From: Streptomyces sp. NBC_00704
GTDB lineage: Bacteria; Actinomycetota; Actinomycetes; Streptomycetales; Streptomycetaceae
NCBI RefSeq assembly: GCF_036226605.1
Contig: NZ_CP109000.1
Location: forward strand, 2,352,501-2,416,500
Length of the DNA: 64,000 nucleotides
Direction: 5' to 3'
The notes beneath the pieces are model-generated. The model was not told the origin of the DNA and searched no databases. It worked only from the letters and a program-made list of their open reading frames with translations. Of this stretch, positions 56,992 through 64,000 are shown one piece after another. The translations under genes and the position numbers were made by a program. Every line of letters begins with the position of its first letter. Position 1 is the stretch's first letter.

Positions 56992-58140
56992 TCACACCCC
57001 GGACGAGACCTCAGTCTTCTCGTCCGTGCCCTGGGCTTTTCCCTCTGCCGCTGCCAGCGCCTTGTTGCGGCGCACGGAGGACCAGAAGGACCAGGCGATC
57101 AGGACGACGCCGACGAGGCCGGTGATGACCTCGTTGATCTGGTACTGGATGGTGACCATGAGGATGACGGCGAGGGCGCCGATCGCGTAGTGGGCGCCGT
57201 GCTCCAGGTAGACGTAGTCGTCGAGGGTGCCCTGGCGGACCAGGTACACGGTGAGCGACCGGACGTACATGGCGCCGACGCCGAGGCCGAGGGCCATCAG
57301 GACGATGTCGTTGGTGATGGCGAAGGCGCCGATCACGCCGTCGAAGGAGAAGGACGCGTCCAGGACCTCGAGGTAGAGGAACATGAAGAAGGCGGCCTGG
57401 CCGGCGAGGACGACGGGCGAGCGCTTCTTCCCGCTGCGCGCGGCCTCTTCCTCCTCCTCGTGCTCGCGCTCCTCCTCTTCCTCGAGCTTGTCCTCGAAGT
57501 AGCCGGAGAGACCGCCGACGATCATGTACGTGATGAGACCGGCGATGCCGGAGATCAGGACCGTCTGCGCCTTGTCGACGTGCGCGCCGCCGTGCTGGTG
57601 GGCGTGGGTGGCGAAGGTGAAGGAGGTGATCAGCAGGACGATCAGCGCGATGCAGACCGACAGCATGTCGACCTTGCCCAGCTTTGCGAGCGGGCGCTCG
57701 ATCCAGCGCAGCCACTGGATGTCCCGGTCCTCGAAGATGAAGTCCAGGAAGATCATCAGCAGGAACATGCCGCCGAAGGCGGCGATCGACGGGTGGGCGT
57801 CGGTGACGAGCTGCTGGTACTTGTCCTTGTCGTTGAGCGCCAGGTCCACCGCGTCGATCGGACCGATCTTGGCGCTGATGGCGACGATGACGACGGGAAA
57901 GACCAGCCGCATGCCGAAGACGGCGATCAGCACGCCGACCGTGAGGAAGATCTTCTGCCAGAAGGCGTTCATCTTCTTCAGGATCCCGGCGTTGACCACC
58001 GCGTTGTCGAACGACAGCGAGATCTCCAGGATGCAGAGGATCGCCACGATGCCGAGCGCCTCCCACCCCCCGTAGAAGCCCGCCGCCACGAGGCCGAGCG
58101 CGGTGATCGCGAACGACCAGCCGAAGGTTTTCAGAAGCAC
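56992..58140 (-). CDS. DUF475/TerC-like integral membrane protein
   Basis: A 382-residue polytopic protein with about 9 helices. The block LEISLSFDNAVVNAGIL at about residue 40 and LDASFSFDGVIGAFAITNDI in the second half are paired acidic motifs, as in TerC and DUF475 families, and suggest metal transport. A cytoplasmic loop is very acidic (KLEEEEEREHEEEEEAARSG). A His-rich segment (THAHQHGGAHVDKAQ) lies on the other side. It is in the same strand and order as two TerD genes. The GTG start follows a weak ribosome site. Confidence 0.87.
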   Translation of the reverse strand: MLLKTFGWSFAITALGLVAAGFYGGWEALGIVAILCILEISLSFDNAVVNAGILKKMNAFWQKIFLTVGVLIAVFGMRLVFPVVIVAISAKIGPIDAVDLALNDKDKYQQLVTDAHPSIAAFGGMFLLMIFLDFIFEDRDIQWLRWIERPLAKLGKVDMLSVCIALIVLLITSFTFATHAHQHGGAHVDKAQTVLISGIAGLITYMIVGGLSGYFEDKLEEEEEREHEEEEEAARSGKKRSPVVLAGQAAFFMFLYLEVLDASFSFDGVIGAFAITNDIVLMALGLGVGAMYVRSLTVYLVRQGTLDDYVYLEHGAHYAIGALAVILMVTIQYQINEVITGLVGVVLIAWSFWSSVRRNKALAAAEGKAQGTDEKTEVSSGV

Positions 58141-58326
58141 TGGCTACCCAATCGTGTATTGGGGGTCCTCCCGGACGATGTCCGGGGGGAGGGCCTCCCC
58201 GCGCCGTACTCGGCTTTACGAAACGTTGACTATGAGCTGCTGAGTCTAAGGGTCGACCGTTACGTGCGGTACAGGAGGTCCCGTACCGGCCGGTAGCCGG
58301 GGCGCCGCGCCGTCCCGGGCGCTCCT

Positions 58327-58344
58327 GAGCGTTCGGGAACGCTC
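58327..58344 (-). terminator. Hairpin after the TerD gene
   Basis: GAGCGTTC and GAACGCTC, separated by two bases, form a perfect 8-bp stem directly after the stop of the TerD gene at 58352. It probably separates that gene from DUF475. Confidence 0.5.
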
Positions 58345-58351
58345 GAGAACG

Positions 58352-58927
58352 CTAGGAGACGTTCACCCCGAAGTCGAGGGCGATGCCCCGCAGTCCGGAC
58401 GCGTACCCCTGTCCCACGGCTCTGAACTTCCACTCGCCCTGGTACCGGTAGAGCTCGCCGAAGATCATGGCGGTCTCCGTGCTCGCGTCCTCGCTGAGGT
58501 CGTAGCGGGCGAGTTCCTGGCCGTCGGCCTGGTTGACGACGCGGATGAAGGCGTTGGCCACCTGGCCGAAGGTCTGCCCCCGCTCGTCGGCCATGTGGAT
58601 GGAGACCGGGAAGACGATCTTGTCGCACTGCGGCGGCACCTTGGGGAGGTTCACCAGGAGCGACTCGTCGTCGCCCTCGCCCTCGCCGGTGAGGTTGTCT
58701 CCGGTGTGCTCGACCGAGCCGTCCGGGCTCGTGAGCTGGTTGTAGAAGACGAACCACTCGTCCCCCATCACCCTCCCGTTGGTGCACAGCAGGGCGCTGG
58801 CGTCCAGGTCGAAAGGGGCTCCGGTGGTGGAGCGCGCGTCCCAGCCGAGTCCGACCATCACCTGAGTGAGGTTCGGCGCGGCCTTGGACAGGGAGACGTT
58901 GCCTCCCTTGGCGAGCGTGACGCCCAT
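58352..58927 (-). CDS. TerD-family stress protein (first of two paralogues)
   Basis: A 191-residue single-domain TerD protein: [20 protein letters not shown] at the start, [18 protein letters not shown] as calcium loop, [20 protein letters not shown], then [20 protein letters not shown] and [30 protein letters not shown] and the Asp-rich loops bind Ca2+ in characterised members. The ATG follows GGGGAGG. The adjacent copy upstream is closely similar, so this is a tandem duplication. Confidence 0.93.
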   Translation of the reverse strand: MGVTLAKGGNVSLSKAAPNLTQVMVGLGWDARSTTGAPFDLDASALLCTNGRVMGDEWFVFYNQLTSPDGSVEHTGDNLTGEGEGDDESLLVNLPKVPPQCDKIVFPVSIHMADERGQTFGQVANAFIRVVNQADGQELARYDLSEDASTETAMIFGELYRYQGEWKFRAVGQGYASGLRGIALDFGVNVS

Positions 58928-58985
58928 GTTGCTGGTCCTCCCCTAGGTGGTGCCCGGTGCTGTGCTGCCTCTTGGATGTCCTGCG

Positions 58986-59022
58986 CGTCCGGCGCCGACC
59001 GTAAACGGTGCGGCGCCGGACG
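58986..59022 (-). terminator. Hairpin between the two TerD genes
   Basis: The arms CGTCCGGCGCCG and CGGCGCCGGACG are perfectly complementary and enclose a second small stem (ACCGT/ACGGT). Together they make a strong stem-loop just past the stop of the upstream TerD gene (59056). The two TerD genes are therefore probably transcribed separately. Confidence 0.6.
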
Positions 59023-59055
59023 GAGCGGACGGTCGGGTGGGTTCAGCCCTGCGGC

Positions 59056-59631
59056 TCAGACGTTGACGCCGAAGTCCTGCGCGATGCCGCGCAGGCCGGA
59101 CGCGTAGCCCTGGCCGATGGCGCGGAACTTCCACTCGGCGCCGTGCCGGTACAGCTCACCGAAGACCATGGCGGTCTCGGTCGACGCGTCCTCGCTGAGG
59201 TCGTAGCGGGCGATCTCCGCGCCGCCGGCCTGGTTCACGACGCGGATGAACGCGTTGCGGACCTGCCCGAAGGACTGCTGACGGTTCTCGGCGTCGTAGA
59301 TGGAGACCGGGAAGACGATCTTCTCGACGTCGGCCGGGACGGCGGCGAGGTTCACCTTGATCGCCTCGTCGTCGCCCTCGCCCTCACCGGTGGTGTTGTC
59401 GCCGGTGTGCTCGACCGAGCCGTCGGGGCTCTTGAGGTTGTTGAAGAAGACGAAGTTGGCGTCGCTGGCGACCTTGCCCGAGCTGTTCAGCAGCAGCGCG
59501 CTGGCGTCCAGGTCGAAGTCGGTGCCGGTCGTGGTGCGCACGTCCCACCCCAGACCGACGATGACCGCGGTCAGGCCCGGGGCCTCCTTGGTCAGCGAAA
59601 CGTTGCCGCCCTTGCTGAGGCTGACTCCCAC
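59056..59631 (-). CDS. TerD-family stress protein (second paralogue)
   Basis: A 191-residue TerD protein close in sequence to its neighbour: [80 protein letters not shown] and [20 protein letters not shown]. It has the more canonical VSLTK opening and is probably the main TerD copy. Adjacent to the peroxiredoxin gene; the pair of TerD genes with peroxiredoxin, DUF3052 and aceE is conserved in my recollection of S. coelicolor. Confidence 0.94.
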   Translation of the reverse strand: MGVSLSKGGNVSLTKEAPGLTAVIVGLGWDVRTTTGTDFDLDASALLLNSSGKVASDANFVFFNNLKSPDGSVEHTGDNTTGEGEGDDEAIKVNLAAVPADVEKIVFPVSIYDAENRQQSFGQVRNAFIRVVNQAGGAEIARYDLSEDASTETAMVFGELYRHGAEWKFRAIGQGYASGLRGIAQDFGVNV

Positions 59632-59803
59632 GAGTCCTCCATTGGTGTCCTGGGGCGGGGGCCCCGTCGTGCGTTGGATATCGGATCAACGAGTCGATCC
59701 TAGTGACGGGTTCCCGCACTACGCAGGCCCCGCACCCGAAGATTCCCAGGGTGTCGGGAACCGCGCGCCGCGATCCGGGCGCGCGCGAGCCCCGCCGGAG
59801 CGA

Positions 59804-60262
59804 TCAGAGGGTGTCGAGCGCCTTCACGTACGCGCCCAGGTCACGGGCGTCCGGCAGCGCGTTGACGACCGTCCAGCGCACGACGCCCTCCTTGTCGATG
59901 ACGAAGGTGCCGCGCACCGCGCAGCCCTTGTCCTCGGCGAACACGCCGTAGGCGCGGGAGACCTCGCCGTGCGGCCAGAAGTCGCTGAGCAGCGGATACT
60001 CCAGGCCCTCCTGCTCGGCGAAGACGCGCAGGGTGTGGATGGAGTCGTTGGAGACGGCCAGCACCTCGGTCTCGCGGTCGGCGAACTTCGGCAGGTTGTC
60101 GCGCACCTCGCACAGCTCGCCCGTGCACACGCCGGTGAACGCGAAGGGGTAGAAGAGCAGGATCACGTTCTTGCTCCCCCGGAAGTCGGAGAGCTTCACG
60201 TCCCGGCCGTGGTTGTCCTTGAGCTCGAAGTCGGGGGCCTTGTCGCCGACCTGGATCGCCAT
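59804..60262 (-). CDS. Peroxiredoxin (AhpE/BCP-type)
   Basis: A 152-residue thioredoxin-fold peroxidase. The peroxidatic cysteine is Cys46 in [16 protein letters not shown]; a second cysteine, Cys51, is nearby. The remaining motifs ([40 protein letters not shown]) are typical. The ATG at 60262 was chosen from the conserved [15 protein letters not shown] start, with AAGGGA upstream. It reduces hydrogen peroxide or organic hydroperoxides in the cytoplasm, in keeping with the stress cluster. Confidence 0.92.
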   Translation of the reverse strand: MAIQVGDKAPDFELKDNHGRDVKLSDFRGSKNVILLFYPFAFTGVCTGELCEVRDNLPKFADRETEVLAVSNDSIHTLRVFAEQEGLEYPLLSDFWPHGEVSRAYGVFAEDKGCAVRGTFVIDKEGVVRWTVVNALPDARDLGAYVKALDTL

Positions 60263-60397
60263 CGCCTGGATGTCCCTTCGTGGGCTGTCTGGGTGAGACC
60301 AGCCTACGCAGCGATCACCGGGACGGACGGACGGGCCGGGTCGCTGGGACCCGGCCCGTCCGGACGCGGTCACTTCTGGGACGTCACTCCTCGGACG

Positions 60398-60835
60398 TCA
60401 CTTCTTGGACTTGGCCGCCTTGGGCGTCACCAGCCGGCTGCCGCTCCAGTCCTTGCCCACGCTGACGCTCTTGCTGGCCGACAGACCCGCAGTCGTCGCG
60501 GCTTCGGAGATGTCGCTCGGCTCCACGTATCCCGTACGGCCGGTCTTCGGCGTCAGGAGGAGGATGGACCCGCCTTCTTCGATGTACGTGGTGGCGTCCA
60601 CCAGCGCATCCGTCAGGTCTCCGTCATCGTCGCGGAACCAGAGCACTACGGCGTCGGCGACGTCGTCGTAGTCCTCGTCCACCAGATCGCTGCCGATGAC
60701 TTCCTCGATGGACTCGCGGAGCTCCTGGTCGACGTCGTCGTCGTAGCCGATCTCCTGGACCACCTGCTCGGGCTGGAAACCCAGCCTGACGGCAGGGCTG
60801 GTCCGCTCCTCCGCGTGGTCCGCGGTCGCGCTCAC
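60398..60835 (-). CDS. DUF3052 protein
   Basis: A 145-residue protein. The body reads VRLGFQPEQVVQEIGYDDDV, then SDLVDEDYDDVADAVVLWFR and LTPKTGRTGYVEPSDISEAA, typical of the actinobacterial DUF3052 family, with a lysine-rich C-terminus (KAAKSKK). The acidic N-terminal half and basic tail are notable. The GTG at 60835 has AGGAGG six bases upstream. Function unknown; it sits beside aceE in many actinobacteria as far as I recall. Confidence 0.9.
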   Translation of the reverse strand: MSATADHAEERTSPAVRLGFQPEQVVQEIGYDDDVDQELRESIEEVIGSDLVDEDYDDVADAVVLWFRDDDGDLTDALVDATTYIEEGGSILLLTPKTGRTGYVEPSDISEAATTAGLSASKSVSVGKDWSGSRLVTPKAAKSKK

Positions 60836-61254
60836 GGGTTGCCTCCTGATCATGATGTGGGAATGTCTCAGCCACGCGCGTGCGCGAAGCATTGGCCGTA
60901 GTCCACACGGGCGGGACGGATCGCGCAAGTACCCGGCGGTTCGGACCGCCGAAACGGTGACGATCCTGGCCGTGTCGACGCAACTTCAGGCACTCGATGC
61001 GGACGAATGGTGATGCACACCACACCTATCTGCCCTGTTTGCGTATTTGAGAACCATCCAAGGGTACGAGATTCGAACGGGTGCCGGTTACCTAGGGGTA
61101 GAGATGACGTTTGCGGCCCCTAGGTACACGATGGGGGGCGGTGCAGCTACCGGAGAGAAGCAGCTTGACGCCGGTGACAACCCCCAGCGAGACAAAACAC
61201 CCCCACACTGCCCCATACAGCCCCACACAGCCCCTCTGACAGGTAAGGAACAGC
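60836..61254. other. Divergent control region between DUF3052 and aceE
   Basis: 419 bases with no gene. It holds an AT-richer stretch (61020-61130) with the inverted repeat listed separately, a small hairpin CGGCGGT-TCGG-ACCGCCG (60934-60951), and the aceE ribosome site AAGGAA before 61255. No convincing -35/-10 pair could be fixed. Confidence 0.45.
61089..61126. promoter_or_regulatory. 10-bp inverted repeat upstream of aceE, possible operator
   Basis: TACCTAGGGG (61089-61098) and CCCCTAGGTA (61117-61126) are perfectly complementary with an 18-base spacer, about 130 bases before the aceE start. The spacing puts the half sites 28 bases apart centre to centre, suited to a dimer contacting successive helical turns, or to an RNA stem. 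The regulator is not known to me. Confidence 0.5.
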
Positions 61255-64000
61255 GTGGCTTCCGGATCCGATCGCAACCCGATCATCATTGGCGGCCTTC
61301 CGAGTCAGGTTCCTGACTTCGATCCCGAGGAAACCCAGGAGTGGCTCGACTCCCTCGACGCCGCGATCGACGAGCGCGGCCGGGAGCGGGCCCGCTACCT
61401 CATGCTGCGCCTGATCGAGCGGGCCCGCGAGAAGCGCGTGGCCGTGCCCGAGATGCGCAGCACGGACTACGTCAACACCATCCCCACCAGGGCCGAGCCG
61501 TTCTTCCCGGGCAACGAGGAGATCGAGCGCAAGATCCTCAACGCGACCCGCTGGAACGCGGCCGTGATGGTGTCCAGGGCCCAGCGCCCGGGCATCGGCG
61601 TGGGCGGTCACATCGCCACCTTCGCCTCCTCCGCGTCCCTGTACGACGTCGGCTTCAACCACTTCTTCCGCGGCAAGGACGAGGGCGACGGCGGCGACCA
61701 GGTCTTCTTCCAGGGCCACGCCTCGCCGGGCATCTACGCGCGCGCGTTCCTGCTCGACCGGCTCAGCGAGGAGAACCTCGACGCGTTCCGCCAGGAGAAG
61801 TCGAAGGCGCCGCACGGGCTGTCCTCGTACCCCCATCCGCGGCTGATGCCGGACTTCTGGGAGTTCCCGACGGTGTCGATGGGCCTCGGCCCGATCGGCG
61901 CGATCTACCAGGCGCGGATGAACCGCTACATGCACGCGCGCGGGATCGCCGACACGTCGAAGTCCCACGTGTGGGCGTTCCTCGGCGACGGCGAGATGGA
62001 CGAGCCGGAGTCGCTCGGCCAGCTCACCATCGCCGCCCGCGAGGGCCTGGACAACCTGACCTTCGTCGTCAACTGCAACCTCCAGCGGCTCGACGGCCCG
62101 GTGCGCGGCAACGGCAAGGTGATCCAGGAACTGGAGTCGGTCTTCCGCGGCGCCGGCTGGAACGTGATCAAGCTGATCTGGGACCGGTCCTGGGACCCGC
62201 TGCTCGCCCAGGACCGCGACGGCATCCTCGTCAACCGGATGAACACCACGCCGGACGGCCAGTTCCAGACCTACGCCACCGAGTCCGGCTCCTACATCCG
62301 CGACCACTTCTTCGGCGACGACCAGCGGCTGCGCGCGATGGTCGAGGGCATGACCGACGACCAGATCCTGCACCTGGGCCGCGGCGGTCACGACCACAAG
62401 AAGATCTACGCGGCCTTCAAGGCGGCCGTGGAGCACACCGGCCAGCCGACGGTCATCCTGGCCAAGACGGTCAAGGGCTGGACGCTGGGCCCGAACTTCG
62501 AGGGCCGCAACGCCACCCACCAGATGAAGAAGCTGACGGTCGCCGACCTCAAGGGCTTCCGGGACCGGCTGCACCTGCCGATCTCCGACAAGGAGCTGGA
62601 GAGCGGCCTCCCGCCGTACTTCCACCCCGGCCGGAACTCGGAAGAGATCCAGTACATGCACGACCGCCGCAAGGGCCTCGGCGGCTATGTGCCGACCCGT
62701 GTCGTGCGCTCGAAGCCGCTCGCACTGCCGGACGACAAGACGTACGCGACCGTGAAGAAGGGCTCGGGTCAGCAGTCGATCGCCACGACCATGGCGTTCG
62801 TACGGCTGCTCAAGGACCTCATGCGGGACAAGGAACTGGGCAAGCGGTTCGTGCTGATCGCGCCGGACGAGTACCGCACGTTCGGCATGGACTCCTTCTT
62901 CCCGAGTGCGAAGATCTACAACCCCCTCGGCCAGCAGTACGAGTCGGTGGACCGTGAACTGCTGCTCGCCTACAAGGAGTCGCCGACCGGGCAGATGCTG
63001 CACGACGGCATCTCGGAGGCGGGCTGCACGGCGTCACTGATCGCCGCGGGCTCGGCGTACGCCACCCACGGCGAGCCGCTGATCCCGGTCTACGTCTTCT
63101 ACTCGATGTTCGGTTTCCAGCGCACCGGCGACCAGTTCTGGCAGATGGCGGACCAGCTGGCGCGCGGTTTCGTCCTGGGCGCGACCGCCGGCCGTACGAC
63201 GCTGACCGGCGAGGGCCTTCAGCACGCGGACGGCCACTCACAGCTGCTCGCCTCGACGAACCCGGGCTGCGTCGCCTACGACCCGGCGTACGGCTTCGAG
63301 ATCGCGCACATCGTGCAGGACGGGCTGCGCAGGATGTACGGCAGCTCGCCCGAGCACCCGCACGGCGAGGACGTCTTCTACTACCTCACCGTCTACAACG
63401 AGCCCATCCAGCACCCGGCCGAGCCGGAGAACGTGGACGCCGAGGGCATCGTCAAGGGCATCCACCGGTTCAGCGAGGGCGTCTCGGGCTCGATCCCGGC
63501 GCAGATCATCGCCTCCGGCGTGGCGGTGCCGTGGGCGGTCGAGGCGCAGCGGATCCTCGCCGAGGAGTGGGACGTCCGGGCGGACGTCTGGTCGGCGACC
63601 TCCTGGAACGAGCTGCGGCGCGAGGCCGTCGAGGTCGAGCGGCACAACCTGCTGCACCCGGAGGAGGAGCAGCGCGTGCCGTACGTGACGCGCAAGCTGG
63701 CCGGGGCCGAGGGGCCGTTCGTGGCCGTCTCGGACTGGATGCGGTCGGTGCCGGACCAGATCGCCCGCTGGGTGCCGGGCCCGTACCAGTCGCTGGGGGC
63801 GGACGGCTTCGGCTTCGCCGACACCCGCGGCGCGGCCCGCCGGTTCTTCCACATCGACGCCCAGTCGGTGGTCGTCGGCGTGCTCACCGAGCTGGCCAAG
63901 GAGGGCAGGATCGACCGGTCGCTGCTCAAGCAGGCCATCGACCGGTACCAGCTGCTGGACGCGTCGGCGGCGGACCCGGGGGTCGCCGGGGGCGACGCGT
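61255..64000 (+). CDS. aceE: Pyruvate dehydrogenase E1 component, homodimeric type (partial, 3' end outside window)
   Basis: The first 915 codons of homodimeric pyruvate dehydrogenase E1, which decarboxylates pyruvate and transfers acetyl to lipoyl-E2. The thiamine diphosphate motif runs [10 protein letters not shown] (Gly244) to [17 protein letters not shown] (Asn275). Later hallmarks are [40 protein letters not shown] and [20 protein letters not shown]. The start GTG at 61255 has AAGGAA at the right distance and the protein opens [20 protein letters not shown]. The frame is open to the window end with no stop, so the C-terminus lies beyond 64000. Confidence 0.96.
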   Translation, partial: MASGSDRNPIIIGGLPSQVPDFDPEETQEWLDSLDAAIDERGRERARYLMLRLIERAREKRVAVPEMRSTDYVNTIPTRAEPFFPGNEEIERKILNATRWNAAVMVSRAQRPGIGVGGHIATFASSASLYDVGFNHFFRGKDEGDGGDQVFFQGHASPGIYARAFLLDRLSEENLDAFRQEKSKAPHGLSSYPHPRLMPDFWEFPTVSMGLGPIGAIYQARMNRYMHARGIADTSKSHVWAFLGDGEMDEPESLGQLTIAAREGLDNLTFVVNCNLQRLDGPVRGNGKVIQELESVFRGAGWNVIKLIWDRSWDPLLAQDRDGILVNRMNTTPDGQFQTYATESGSYIRDHFFGDDQRLRAMVEGMTDDQILHLGRGGHDHKKIYAAFKAAVEHTGQPTVILAKTVKGWTLGPNFEGRNATHQMKKLTVADLKGFRDRLHLPISDKELESGLPPYFHPGRNSEEIQYMHDRRKGLGGYVPTRVVRSKPLALPDDKTYATVKKGSGQQSIATTMAFVRLLKDLMRDKELGKRFVLIAPDEYRTFGMDSFFPSAKIYNPLGQQYESVDRELLLAYKESPTGQMLHDGISEAGCTASLIAAGSAYATHGEPLIPVYVFYSMFGFQRTGDQFWQMADQLARGFVLGATAGRTTLTGEGLQHADGHSQLLASTNPGCVAYDPAYGFEIAHIVQDGLRRMYGSSPEHPHGEDVFYYLTVYNEPIQHPAEPENVDAEGIVKGIHRFSEGVSGSIPAQIIASGVAVPWAVEAQRILAEEWDVRADVWSATSWNELRREAVEVERHNLLHPEEEQRVPYVTRKLAGAEGPFVAVSDWMRSVPDQIARWVPGPYQSLGADGFGFADTRGAARRFFHIDAQSVVVGVLTELAKEGRIDRSLLKQAIDRYQLLDASAADPGVAGGDA

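Noticed and set aside
61147..63003. Open frames on both strands within aceE (minus 61147-63003, plus 61341-62957)
   Set aside because: Shadows of the aceE coding frame, which is open from 61255 to the window end and carries all the E1 motifs.

Overview
The window is high-GC actinobacterial chromosome, almost certainly Streptomyces or a close relative. The evidence is GC-rich third codon positions throughout, many GTG starts with purine-rich ribosome sites, a WhiJ-type regulator trio (XRE/DUF5753, DUF397, HATPase), many secreted hydrolases, and a TerD gene pair followed by peroxiredoxin, DUF3052 and homodimeric pyruvate dehydrogenase aceE. That last order matches my unverified memory of S. coelicolor SCO2367-SCO2371. 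I see no prophage, CRISPR array or intact insertion sequence.

Layout. 1-2849: end of an ECF vitamin-type transporter operon (EcfT end, fused EcfA1A2, S component). 3180-4473: a secreted SLT-fold protein and a YoaK membrane protein. 4528-7097: a divergent CYP125-type P450 and FadA5-type thiolase with a KstR-like operator between them, a steroid side-chain degradation module. 7081-8612: the regulator trio. 8613-9547: a gene graveyard holding a broken HTH antitoxin and a toxin remnant. 9548-21236: a secreted polymorphic toxin locus of three genes (DNRLRE/FG-GAP surface protein, 2240-residue RHS protein with HINT domain and a lower-GC toxin tip, and a small putative immunity gene). 21610-25392: membrane proteins, a GT87-PAP2 fusion and an O-methyltransferase with an operator-like promoter. 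25525-33136: small regulatory or stress proteins, a drug exporter fused to a winged helix, a repeat-rich peptidoglycan-binding protein and a HAD phosphatase. 33484-34290: a TMEM165-type manganese exporter under a yybP-ykoY riboswitch. 34477-41431: secreted nuclease, PhoD phosphatase, DoxX, DedA and small enzymes, ending with a gene that has an SOS box. 41714-41785: tRNA-Val(UAC). 41952-50396: cell-envelope genes, including a class A penicillin-binding protein whose transpeptidase lysine is replaced. 50459-59631: a tellurite/TerD stress cluster (HAD, PRTase-StiP-PELOTA fusion, citrate-lyase-like aldolase, three TerD, one TerA-like, one DUF475). 59804-64000: peroxiredoxin, DUF3052 and the first 2.7 kb of aceE.

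The toxin, immunity and surface genes appear to work together as a cell-surface competition system. The Ter genes form the usual biosynthetic (aldolase, PRTase, StiP, HAD) plus membrane/calcium-binding (TerD, TerA, DUF475) stress system. Starts were moved inside the longest open frames wherever a clear ribosome site supported it, and this is stated per gene. All family calls come from reading motifs by eye; no database search was run.
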